Below, one piece after another: positions 47,585-55,926 of a DNA stretch of 64,000 bases; position 1 is the first letter of the stretch; the number at the start of each line of letters is the position of its first letter. Where the stretch lies: the NCBI RefSeq assembly GCF_026157085.1, contig NZ_JANPVN010000001.1, forward strand, positions 2,267,001-2,331,000, given 5' to 3'. This DNA comes from Sphingomicrobium arenosum. Its GTDB lineage: Bacteria; Pseudomonadota; Alphaproteobacteria; Sphingomonadales; Sphingomonadaceae. Made by a program: the position numbers and the translations under genes. The notes under the pieces were generated by a model. It had not been told where the DNA came from, ran no database searches, and saw nothing but the letters and a program-made list of their open reading frames with translations.

Positions 47585-48613
47585 ATGGCTTATCCATCTT
47601 ACACTGCAGTTGACCTCTTCGCAGGTTGTGGAGGCCTTTCGGTAGGGTTGTCCGATGCCAACATTCGCATCTTGGGCGCAGTCGAATGCGATAATCTGGC
47701 AGCCGAGACATATCGGCTGAACCATCCTAAGACTAAGGTTTTTGAGAGCGATATTCGTGGTCTAGATCCATCGAAAGTGCGAAAGTCGCTCGGCCTTGAG
47801 AAGGGTGAACTGACGCTTTTGGCTGGTTGCCCACCGTGCCAAGGATTTTCATCACTTCGCACAAGGAACGGTGGATACAGCGTCTCCGAGCCGATGAACG
47901 ATCTGGTGTTCGAGTTCGAGCGGTTCTGCAAAGAGTTTAGGCCACGGCTCATCATGCTAGAAAACGTACCAGGGTTGAGCAAAGATGTTCGGCTTAAGGC
48001 TCTAAAAACAAAGCTGAGCGCACTTGGTTACAAATGTAAGTCCGAAGTTTTCAATGCGATTAACTTCGGTGCAGCGCAGAAGCGGCGCCGGATGATATTG
48101 ATTGGTTCTTTGGATTCGGAGCCTGATTTTGCGCCACCTTTGAGTGCTAGCCTTAGTGTAAGAGATTTGATAGCGCACTTGCCTGAGCCGTCGAAGAGCA
48201 AAGACGCGATGCATAATTATCCGGTTAAACGTTCGGACAAGGTAAACGAGATCATATCGAAAATTCCGAAGGATGGCGGGAGTAGATCAAGCCTGCCTTT
48301 TCATTTAGTGCTTGAGTGCCATAAAAAAACAGACGGCTATAAAGACGTGTACGGTAGAATGGCTTGGGATAAGCCAGCGCCTACGATAACTGGGGGGTGT
48401 ATCAATCCTTCTCGCGGCAGATTCCTTCATCCTGAACAGGATAGGGCGATCACCTTGCGTGAGGCTGCAATCCTTCAGGGTTTTCCGGCATCATATGCGT
48501 TTTCTGCAAAGCGCGGCCGCTACCCTATTGCGCAAATGATTGGTAACGCCTTTCCGCCCTCATTTGCGAAATTGCATGCTGCTCGGCTTCTCCAATCATT
48601 GGGGTCTTCATGA
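47585..48613 (+). CDS. DNA (cytosine-5-)-methyltransferase
   Basis: 342 residues with the ordered motifs of a type II 5mC enzyme: I DLFAGCGGLSVGLS, IV AGCPPCQGFSSLR with catalytic Cys, VI MLENVPGLS, VIII NFGAAQKRRRMILIGS, and X YPIAQMIGNAFPP. GGGGGAGGGG precedes the ATG. The GC content is clearly below that of the surroundings. Its stop overlaps the start of the ATPase gene (ATGA), so the two form one unit. The recognition site cannot be told from sequence. Confidence 0.93.
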   Translation: MAYPSYTAVDLFAGCGGLSVGLSDANIRILGAVECDNLAAETYRLNHPKTKVFESDIRGLDPSKVRKSLGLEKGELTLLAGCPPCQGFSSLRTRNGGYSVSEPMNDLVFEFERFCKEFRPRLIMLENVPGLSKDVRLKALKTKLSALGYKCKSEVFNAINFGAAQKRRRMILIGSLDSEPDFAPPLSASLSVRDLIAHLPEPSKSKDAMHNYPVKRSDKVNEIISKIPKDGGSRSSLPFHLVLECHKKTDGYKDVYGRMAWDKPAPTITGGCINPSRGRFLHPEQDRAITLREAAILQGFPASYAFSAKRGRYPIAQMIGNAFPPSFAKLHAARLLQSLGSS

Positions 48614-50565
48614 TTGATAGTAAAAACGAGAAACTTTACTTGCGCTTTCATGGGCGGATAATAGACTCGCTCGGCATTCAGATGTACCAAAGCCCTGTAG
48701 CGGCAATCGCTGAACTAGTAGCAAATGCATGGGATGCCGATGCGGAAAACGTCAGGATTTCCTTGCCAGATGATGTCAGCGACCCTCAGGCGACCTTCAC
48801 AATCAAAGACGACGGTCACGGCATGTCGTTCGCAGAGTGTCAGGACTTTTACCTTAAGATAGGTCGAAACCGTAGAGAGAGCGATGGTGGCGATACTTCA
48901 GAGAAGGGGCGTCCGGTCCTTGGAAGGAAAGGGATTGGAAAATTTGCGGGATTTGGGATCGCTGAGGTTCTCGAAGTAGAAACAACTAGTAAAAAGACCG
49001 GCGAGCACACTAAATTTGTCCTAGATTTGGCCAATTTGCGAAGCTCCGAATACATTTCGGAGATCGCACAAGAGCTCCCGGTGCCGATCAAAGAAGGTCC
49101 CGATCCATCCAAAATTGAAAACCACGGTACAACGGTCACTCTCAAAAGGCTAAAGCTTTCCCGCCGTCCTAATAGCGAAGCATTCGCGAAATCAATGTCG
49201 CGGCGCTTCTTGGTCAACCAATCAGCTGATGATTTTCGGGTATTTGTTGAGGGGTCGCCGATTCCAGAAGATCGACTCCTCGCAGGAGTAGAGTTCGATT
49301 TTCCAAAGGATTTTCGGGATGATGAAGTCCCCGATGGCGTAAAAGTCGATGGAAACTGGGCTCAAGAAAAAGTTGGTGGAGGAAGAGTTCGCTGGAGGGT
49401 CTCGTTTACAAAAGATCCCATAGAGACAGAGGAGTTTAGAGGGGTTTCCGTATTTTGTGGAATAAAGATCGCGCAGACACCTTTTTTCTTCCATCTTTCG
49501 GGGGGTCTATCAGGCCAGCACGGGCAACAATACATGTTTGGCGAAGTTCAAGCGGACTTTCTTGATAGTCTTCATGACGACATAATTACGACTGAACGTC
49601 AGCGCATAAACTGGGAAATCGACGAGGCGAAGCCCGTATTGGAGTGGGGTCAAGAAAGACTAAAAAAACTTCTCCGGCTATGGAAAGAAAGACGAGCCGA
49701 GGAAAATATTGCTAAGATAGATAACAAGATTGCTGCGTTTTCCGGTAGACTAGAACGGCTGAACGCTCGTGAGCGCAGGATCGTAAAGGGCGCGATTAAA
49801 AAAATCGCGACGATCGAGACTCTCAAGCAAGAGCAGTTTGAAAGTCTAGCATCGGCTATTCTCACTGCTTGGGAGGGAGGCCGGCTGAAGGAACTCATCT
49901 CGGACGTGTCCGACGTGGAGGACATGAGCGAGGGGATCCTCCTGTCACTTCTTGCAGAGACCCAAGTACTCAATGCGCTACACGTTGCAGAAGCCGTTAA
50001 AGCCAAACTGGAAATCATTCGTGGCCTCGAACGACGCATCCGAGCGAAGGAACTCGAAAACGCTGTAAGGGATTACATCGCGAAGAATCCTTGGCTGCTC
50101 TCTCCAGAGTGGGAGACATTTAGAATCGAAAAAACGGTCAAAAATCTCGTTGAGGCCGCGGCAAAAGAGGCCAAGCTCGACAGTGACCCTGATTGGAAGA
50201 AACGAGTGGATTTGGTCCTGTCATCTGGCCGTCAGTTACTCATAGTAGAATTTATGCGGCCAGGACTTAAAGTTGATCGTGACCATCTGAATAGATTTCA
50301 GGAATATGTCGATATTCTTAGCATTAAGATTCATGCGAACACGAAGCTTGGCTTTTTAAATGTGTCAGGCCTACTCGTTGCGGAAAAACTCGCAGATAAT
50401 CCGGGGTTGCAACCGCTTTTCGATAGACTTCAACGCGCAGGCATGGAGTGCTTGGAGTGGGACGGGCTGCTCAAGCGCGCAGAATCGCAGTGGGACGAGT
50501 TCCTAGAAATTTTGGTTCAGCGTGCCCCGGATGATGATCGGTTGTCTGACCTACGAGCGAGTTGA
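48610..50565 (+). CDS. GHKL ATPase (MORC/MutL-like) with nuclease-like C-terminus, partner of the methyltransferase
   Basis: 651 residues. The Bergerat fold is in about 1-220: N-box AIAELVANAWDADA, G1 IKDDGHGMSF, G2 LGRKGIGKFAGFG. The middle (about 340-480) is rich in charged helices, with a coiled-coil stretch. The last 120 residues hold KKRVDLVLSSGRQLLIVEFM, which resembles the D...E-x-K core of PD-(D/E)xK nucleases (Asp534, Glu547) except that the Lys position is Met; activity is therefore uncertain. GHKL ATPases of the MORC/MutL type linked to methyltransferases are known from prokaryotic restriction-modification contexts. The expected role is restriction of unmodified DNA; this is inference. 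Confidence 0.8.
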   Translation: MIDSKNEKLYLRFHGRIIDSLGIQMYQSPVAAIAELVANAWDADAENVRISLPDDVSDPQATFTIKDDGHGMSFAECQDFYLKIGRNRRESDGGDTSEKGRPVLGRKGIGKFAGFGIAEVLEVETTSKKTGEHTKFVLDLANLRSSEYISEIAQELPVPIKEGPDPSKIENHGTTVTLKRLKLSRRPNSEAFAKSMSRRFLVNQSADDFRVFVEGSPIPEDRLLAGVEFDFPKDFRDDEVPDGVKVDGNWAQEKVGGGRVRWRVSFTKDPIETEEFRGVSVFCGIKIAQTPFFFHLSGGLSGQHGQQYMFGEVQADFLDSLHDDIITTERQRINWEIDEAKPVLEWGQERLKKLLRLWKERRAEENIAKIDNKIAAFSGRLERLNARERRIVKGAIKKIATIETLKQEQFESLASAILTAWEGGRLKELISDVSDVEDMSEGILLSLLAETQVLNALHVAEAVKAKLEIIRGLERRIRAKELENAVRDYIAKNPWLLSPEWETFRIEKTVKNLVEAAAKEAKLDSDPDWKKRVDLVLSSGRQLLIVEFMRPGLKVDRDHLNRFQEYVDILSIKIHANTKLGFLNVSGLLVAEKLADNPGLQPLFDRLQRAGMECLEWDGLLKRAESQWDEFLEILVQRAPDDDRLSDLRAS

Positions 50566-50581
50566 AATACATCAGCCTTGA

Positions 50582-50596
50582 ATTGCGTAGCAATCG
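50582..50596. repeat. Short repeat at the right edge of the island
   Basis: ATTGCGTAGCAATCG here resembles ATTGCGCGAGCAATCG at 47398-47413, inside the lepA palindrome. The two enclose the methyltransferase-ATPase unit. It is partly palindromic, so chance similarity is possible. Confidence 0.4.
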
Positions 50597-50637
50597 ATCG
50601 AAAGGCGCGGATTGGACGCCGCGTTTACTTCGTCTTC

Positions 50638-51558
50638 TCACAACCGCCTGATCATCATCCCCTCGGGCCCCGGCTCGAACCCGCGCGAGAACAGCTCTTC
50701 CCGCGTCACGTCGCGAACGTCGGGCGGGTGGCGCTGGCCCAGCGCAGCCCTCGCCTGTTCGCGTTCGATGGTGGCGCTGGAGGGGGGCTGCGTGGCGGGC
50801 TGGGGGGGTGGTTCGGGCGCTGCCGGTAGCGCTGGGGGCGGCGCGTCGATGGAAGCGGCGCCGGGCGCTGACGTGTCGCGCGCGGCGCGGGCGCGCCAGG
50901 CGGCGTCTTCGGCCTCGCGCTCTCGCACGGCGTCCCAGTCGACGGGGCCGTAGAGGGTTTCCCAGGCGGCGCATTTGTCGGGGTCGTGCATGATCTCGGC
51001 GAGTTGTTCCTGCTGCCCTTCCTCGGCGAGGCGCTCGAGGCGTTCGAGGACGGCGGCGCGGGCGGCTTCGATCTCCTCGCGGTCGGGGCCGCCGTCGCCG
51101 ACGTCGACGGCGGGCGGGCGGCCGGGGCCGCGCCTGCGGCCATCGCGGCGCTCCTCGCGCGAGAGGAGGACGCTGCGGCGCTGGTCGCGTTCCTCGTCAT
51201 GCTCGGCCTTGAGGTCGGCGAGGCCGTCGTGGAGGAGCGCGAGTTCGCGTTCGCGGTAGAGGTCGAGCGCATTGTCCCAGGCTTCGGCGAAGCTGCGACC
51301 CTTCGGGTGTTTCCTGAGGCGCTCGGCACCGTTGGCCCAGCGGCCGATGGCGCGGGCGGCGGGGCGAACGTTGCCGGTGGTCGCGAGCGCGGCGATGAAG
51401 GCGCGCTGATGCTCGGGCGTCCAGTTGTTGGCGTGGCTCTTTACCGGCACGGGGGTGAAGGCGAGCAGCTCGGCGAGTTCGGCGAAGGCCTCGTCGCCGG
51501 CATGGCCGCGGGCGCGGCACAGGTCGCACAGGACGGGAATAAGGGGCTGGTCTGGCAT
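50638..51558 (-). CDS. Protein of unknown function with predicted DNA-binding N-terminus
   Basis: 306 residues. Residues about 45-95 read WTPEHQRAFIAALATTGNVR, then PAARAIGRWANGAERLRKHP and SFAEAWDNALDLY. This looks like the helix-turn-helix part of small terminase-like or resolvase-like proteins. The rest is highly charged and low-complexity (Arg/Glu/Pro-rich), probably helical and disordered. High GC, so it belongs to the host background rather than the adjacent island. No function known. Confidence 0.6.
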   Translation of the reverse strand: MPDQPLIPVLCDLCRARGHAGDEAFAELAELLAFTPVPVKSHANNWTPEHQRAFIAALATTGNVRPAARAIGRWANGAERLRKHPKGRSFAEAWDNALDLYRERELALLHDGLADLKAEHDEERDQRRSVLLSREERRDGRRRGPGRPPAVDVGDGGPDREEIEAARAAVLERLERLAEEGQQEQLAEIMHDPDKCAAWETLYGPVDWDAVREREAEDAAWRARAARDTSAPGAASIDAPPPALPAAPEPPPQPATQPPSSATIEREQARAALGQRHPPDVRDVTREELFSRGFEPGPEGMMIRRL

Positions 51559-51645
51559 GGGGTGGCTCCGGCGCGGTGGAAAGCCTCTCCATGTATCGCA
51601 GGGCGGGGGTTGTAGGACAGGGTGGCGGCGCGGGAGGTGGTGCGG

Positions 51646-51696
51646 GGGCCCGAGGCGGCTCGGGCCCGTCGGTCCTGTCGCGCAAGGGCGCGCAGG
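51646..51696 (+). repeat. Two-hairpin repeat element, copy 2
   Basis: Hairpin 1: GGGCCCGAG and CTCGGGCCC around loop GCGG (51646-51667). Linker GTCGGT. Hairpin 2: CCTG-T-CGCGC and GCGCG-CAGG around AAGG (51674-51696). Loop, linker and bulged T match copy 1 at 11709-11754, while stem bases differ but still pair. It lies 88 bases upstream of the minus-strand gene ending at 50638. Confidence 0.75.
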
Positions 51697-51722
51697 CCGT
51701 CCGATGGGTCACGCATCTCTTC

Positions 51723-51760
51723 GGATAGCGACGCTCGCTTGCGCTCCGCTTACGCTATCC
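51723..51760. repeat. Inverted repeat in the 51.56-51.98 kb gap
   Basis: GGATAGCG and CGCTATCC are perfect inverted arms with 22 bases between them. The 422-base gap between 51559 and 51980 also holds the two-hairpin repeat and the long leader of the helicase gene. I see no gene in it. Confidence 0.6.
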
Positions 51761-51980
51761 TCGGTGCTTGTGGGCGGTTTCGGTTGCGTTCAGGAACGTA
51801 ACCCTATAGAGGCGCGCAACAGACATTCGGTGCAGCGTGAGGCCTGATCACAGGATCCGCACCGTCCAGAAACACTGACAGCTTCCTTTTTCACGCAGGG
51901 TCGCATTCGACGACAACCTGCTGCGCGGTGCGCCCCTCATCGTGGGTCGCTGCGCCGCTTTTCATATTGAAAGAACATCC

Positions 51981-53558
51981 ATGAGCTTTTTTGCCAAGCT
52001 TGGCCTCGCCAAGCCGATCCTGCACGCGTTGCAGGAACAGAATTACACCACCCCGACCCCGATCCAGGAGCAGTCGATCCCGGCGCTGCTGGAAGGGCGC
52101 GACCTGATGGGGATCGCGCAGACGGGGACGGGCAAGACGGCGGCTTTCTCGCTGCCGTCGATCCACCGCCTTTTGGAGCGCGGGTTCGTGATGCGCCAGC
52201 CGGCGACGTGCCGGATGCTGGTGCTGAGCCCGACGCGCGAGCTGGCGGCGCAGATCGCGACCTCGATCAAGGGCTATTCGAAGGGGACGGGGCTGAAGAC
52301 CCATGTCGTCTTCGGCGGCAAGCCGATCACCGCGCAGGCGCGCGGGCTCAGCGGCGGGACCGACATTCTCGTCGCGACGCCGGGGCGTTTGCTCGACCTG
52401 ATCGACCGGCGCGCGCTCACCCTGCGCAATGTCGAGATCTTTGTCTTGGACGAGGCCGACCAGATGATGGATCTGGGCTTCATCAAGCCGCTGCAGCAGA
52501 TCGCGCGGATGCTCCCCAAGGAGCGTCAGTCGCTGTTCTTCTCGGCGACCATGCCCAAGACGATCGCCGATCTCGGCAAGCAGTTCATCTCGAACCCCGT
52601 GCGGGTGGAAGTGACGCCGCAGAGCTCGACCGCCGAGCGGATCGACCAGTCGGTGACCTTCATCGACCAGCGCGAGAAGCAGGCGCTATTGACGCTGCGC
52701 CTTCGTGACGGCTTGCGCGACGGGTCGATCGACCGCGCGCTCGTGTTCACGCGCACGAAGCATGGGGCGGACCGCGTCGTGCGCTTCCTCGTCGGTGCGG
52801 GCATCGAGGCCGCCGCGATCCATGGCAACAAGAGCCAGGGCCAGCGGACCGCGGCGCTCAACGGTTTTCGCGAGGGCAAGCTGCGCATTCTCGTCGCGAC
52901 CGACATCGCCGCGCGCGGGATCGACGTGCCGGGGGTGAGCCATGTGTTCAACTTCGAGCTGCCCAACGTGCCCGAACAATATGTCCACCGCATCGGGCGC
53001 ACCGCGCGTGCCGGGCGCGAGGGCGTGGCGATGAGCTTCTGTGCGCCCGACGAGAAGAGCTATCTGCGCGACATCGAGCGGCTGACGGGGGTGAAGATCA
53101 CGCCCGCGCGCCTGCCCGACAATTTCAACCAACAGGCGAGCGAACTGCCCAAGGCGGCGCCGCGCGGCGCGACGCAGGGGCGCTGGACGCCGATGGGCGA
53201 GGATGAGGGCGAGGGTGTCAACAGCCGTCCGCCGCATTATCGCCGCCCGAGCAAGGGCGAGCATCGCGTCAAGCCGCGTCACGGACAGGGCAAGCCGCGC
53301 CGCGACGATCAGGGCGAGGGTGGCGAGCGCCGCCAGCGCAAGCCCTTCGCCAAGAAGCCGCATCGCGGGCAGGGCGGACATGGGGGCGGACATCAGGGCG
53401 GCGGCCAGCAGGGTGAGCGCAGCTGTGGCGAGGGGCAACGTGCCCAGCGCGGTGGCGGCAATCCCGGCGGCCCGCGCGGGCCTCGTCCCGGCGGTCGCCC
53501 CGGTGGCGGGCAGCGCGAAGGCGGCGCAGGCCGTGGCCCTCGCCGCCAGTCGCGCTAG
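51981..53558 (+). CDS. DEAD-box RNA helicase (RhlE-like)
   Basis: 525 residues from the ATG at 51981. Motifs are Q (PTPIQEQSIPALL), I (AQTGTGKTAAF), Ia and Ib (PTRELAAQ, TPGRLLDL), II (LDEADQMMD), III (FSATMP), V (VATDIAARGIDV) and VI (HRIGRTARAG). The last ~130 residues are a Gly/Arg/Gln-rich tail, typical for RNA-binding extensions of RhlE proteins. It unwinds RNA in ribosome assembly and decay, often induced by cold. The long upstream leader fits such control but is not proven. Confidence 0.93.
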   Translation: MSFFAKLGLAKPILHALQEQNYTTPTPIQEQSIPALLEGRDLMGIAQTGTGKTAAFSLPSIHRLLERGFVMRQPATCRMLVLSPTRELAAQIATSIKGYSKGTGLKTHVVFGGKPITAQARGLSGGTDILVATPGRLLDLIDRRALTLRNVEIFVLDEADQMMDLGFIKPLQQIARMLPKERQSLFFSATMPKTIADLGKQFISNPVRVEVTPQSSTAERIDQSVTFIDQREKQALLTLRLRDGLRDGSIDRALVFTRTKHGADRVVRFLVGAGIEAAAIHGNKSQGQRTAALNGFREGKLRILVATDIAARGIDVPGVSHVFNFELPNVPEQYVHRIGRTARAGREGVAMSFCAPDEKSYLRDIERLTGVKITPARLPDNFNQQASELPKAAPRGATQGRWTPMGEDEGEGVNSRPPHYRRPSKGEHRVKPRHGQGKPRRDDQGEGGERRQRKPFAKKPHRGQGGHGGGHQGGGQQGERSCGEGQRAQRGGGNPGGPRGPRPGGRPGGGQREGGAGRGPRRQSR

Positions 53559-53574
53559 GGTCCTTTCCTAGCCC

Positions 53575-55707
53575 TCAATCGTCATCCTTTTCTGCGGCCT
53601 GTTCGACTGTTCGAGCAGGCCGCGTCGTTACGGTCGCCCGCGCCCGGTTGGGCGTGTCGGCGTCCTGCGTGTCGCTGGCGCGCGGCGGGCGGGTCGGGGC
53701 GCGGGCCGGCGTGCTGCTCGAGCGAGCGGCGGGGCGCGCATCGCTGCCGCGGGTCGTGACGCTGTCGCGCGCCTGCGGGCTCCAATGGGCGGCGCGGACC
53801 TGGTGCTGGTTGGAGCAGGTCGTGCCCGCGTGGCAGGTGAAGTCCAATCCGCCCGGCGGCAGGTCGACCGACAGTTGCGGGAACCAGACCGGCCATTTCC
53901 ACGTGTGGCCCCAGACCGCGATGTCGACGAACACGCGGCCCTCGATCCCCGGCGTCATCTCGAAGCCGAGATTGTAGACCGGATCGCTGATCGAGAAGCG
54001 GCTGCGGTGGTTGTCGTCGAGCGCGACCGCATAGGGCTCGCCCGAGGTCGTCATCCACGTATTCTTGCCCGCGACATGATCGCGCAGCTTGAACTTGAGG
54101 CCGTCCGAATTGAAATTGAACTTTACCGCCGGGTGGATCCTCGCGCCCGCGATGCCGAAATTGGCCTTGTTGGCGATAAGGTCGATCTCGGTCACCGTGC
54201 GCACCAGATCGGGGCTGCTGTAGCCCGGCGCGGGCGGGGTGAACTGGCCGCCATGATAAGGCGCGGGCAGGCGATCGGTGAGGTCGGCGCCGACACTGGC
54301 GCTGATATTGCCATCGACCCCGGCGGGCAACTTGAACAGGAAGCCCGCATAGGCCTGTAGCTCGGCGACCATCTCCTGTCCGTCGAACGACTGATTTTGG
54401 GAGAGGCCGGCATCGCGATATTGCTGGTCGTTGCCGTTGAAGGGGGTGAATTGCGGCACCACCCAGGCGCGCTCCTGCCCGTTCTGGTGGCGATAGCGAT
54501 AGGTGCCCTCGACCCGCACGGGCAGGCGGAGGCCGAGCCCGTAGCCGAAGCCCGCATAGGGTTCGAGATAATAGGTCCGCGTGCAACCGATGAGGCACCA
54601 GTTGACGCTGATCGACACGCGGCGCGACCATTCATGTTCTAGCCCGAGGGTGAAGCCGGTGAGATAGGGCTTGGCCTCGATCGCAATGTCTTCCGAGACA
54701 TTGAGCATCTCGGGCGCCTGGAAACCGTGGATCCCGCCGGGGCGCGTCGGGGTCATGCGGATGTCGGCGACGGCGCGGCCCGAAGGCACGCGCGCGGCCA
54801 GATCCTCGCGGTCGAGCGCGACGATCTGCGCATCGAGCGCCTCGCGCGAGCCGATGCGCCCGAAATCGGCGCGATCCTTGAGCCGCACCGCACGGGTGGC
54901 GGGGGCGGGGACGAACATCACTTCCTCGACCTCGATCTCGGCATTGTTGACGATCTCGGCCTGGAGCTGGTCATCGGGCAGAGCGGCGAGGCGGGCGGCC
55001 TCGGCGACGCCCACCTCGGCCTCGATCGCGGCGCGTTGGGCGGGGTCGGCGAACATGGCGCGCAGCTGGGCGATGTCGCCGTCGATCTCGGCCTGCGCCT
55101 GCACGATCCGCGCCTCGGTCTGGGCGGCGATGCGCGCGCGCTGGGCGCGGTCCTCGACGAAGCGTGCGCTGGCGGGATCGGCGAGTTCGGCGCGGCGCGC
55201 CTGGGCGCTGGCGCGGTCGAAACAGGTGCCGCCCTGCGCTTCCAGCGCGCGGCGCTTGGAAGGGTCGGTGCAGGTGCCGAGCCCCACCTTGTAGGCGAGG
55301 AACTGGCGCACCACGAGGCCCTGCGGGATTTCGGCGACCTCGATCGTATCGGCGCGCACGGTGGCGAGCTGGGGCCGCGCCTTGAGGCGGTCGGCGATGT
55401 TGATCGGCGACACGGGATTGGCGAGCACGGGGGTGAGGTCCGCCTCGCCCTGCTCGAGCGCGATCACCGGCTGGGCGCGCACGGCGGACAGATCGAGACG
55501 GCGCTCGACCGGCAGGCGACGCAGCAATTCGGCCTGGTTGTCGGCGCGCAGCACCACCGCGCGCTGCGGGATGGCGGCGCGACTGATCGCGGGGGCGGAC
55601 AGTTCGGGCTGGACCGGCGCCGCCTGGCGCGCCGCCTGCTGCGCGTATGCGCTGCTGGCAAGGCCGATCAGCGCAAGGCTTCCGGCGATCATCTTCACCT
55701 GTCTCAT
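53575..55707 (-). CDS. Large secreted protein of unknown function
   Basis: 710 residues with a signal peptide (MIAGSLALIGLASSAYAQQ); the ATG at 55692 is an alternative start. An N-terminal helical, Ala/Arg/Glu-rich region (to about 300) is followed by a strand-rich region with WCLIGCTRTYYLEPYAGFGY and KLPAGVDGNISASVGADLTD, then a C-terminal Arg/Thr/Ser-rich tail. Paired Cys (CLIGC; CHAGTTC) suggest disulfides. Not a barrel by its ending. I recognise no family. Confidence 0.65.
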   Translation of the reverse strand: MRQVKMIAGSLALIGLASSAYAQQAARQAAPVQPELSAPAISRAAIPQRAVVLRADNQAELLRRLPVERRLDLSAVRAQPVIALEQGEADLTPVLANPVSPINIADRLKARPQLATVRADTIEVAEIPQGLVVRQFLAYKVGLGTCTDPSKRRALEAQGGTCFDRASAQARRAELADPASARFVEDRAQRARIAAQTEARIVQAQAEIDGDIAQLRAMFADPAQRAAIEAEVGVAEAARLAALPDDQLQAEIVNNAEIEVEEVMFVPAPATRAVRLKDRADFGRIGSREALDAQIVALDREDLAARVPSGRAVADIRMTPTRPGGIHGFQAPEMLNVSEDIAIEAKPYLTGFTLGLEHEWSRRVSISVNWCLIGCTRTYYLEPYAGFGYGLGLRLPVRVEGTYRYRHQNGQERAWVVPQFTPFNGNDQQYRDAGLSQNQSFDGQEMVAELQAYAGFLFKLPAGVDGNISASVGADLTDRLPAPYHGGQFTPPAPGYSSPDLVRTVTEIDLIANKANFGIAGARIHPAVKFNFNSDGLKFKLRDHVAGKNTWMTTSGEPYAVALDDNHRSRFSISDPVYNLGFEMTPGIEGRVFVDIAVWGHTWKWPVWFPQLSVDLPPGGLDFTCHAGTTCSNQHQVRAAHWSPQARDSVTTRGSDARPAARSSSTPARAPTRPPRASDTQDADTPNRARATVTTRPARTVEQAAEKDDD

Positions 55708-55926
55708 GTCGTCTCTCCCTCTTGGACCCCGCGGGGCGGGGCCATTGGCATGGGTGAGGTATGACCGGCGTTTGCGAGGATCATATCACATCGCCCGAGT
55801 CGTTGTGTTTCAAATGTGTCGCTGGGGATGAATGCGCATCGTCAAAGCGCGGATTGCCGAGCCTCGTTTCGCATCCGTCATATAAAAGGCTATCGATTCG
55901 CTACTGATTCTGGTTAAGCTCGTTCC

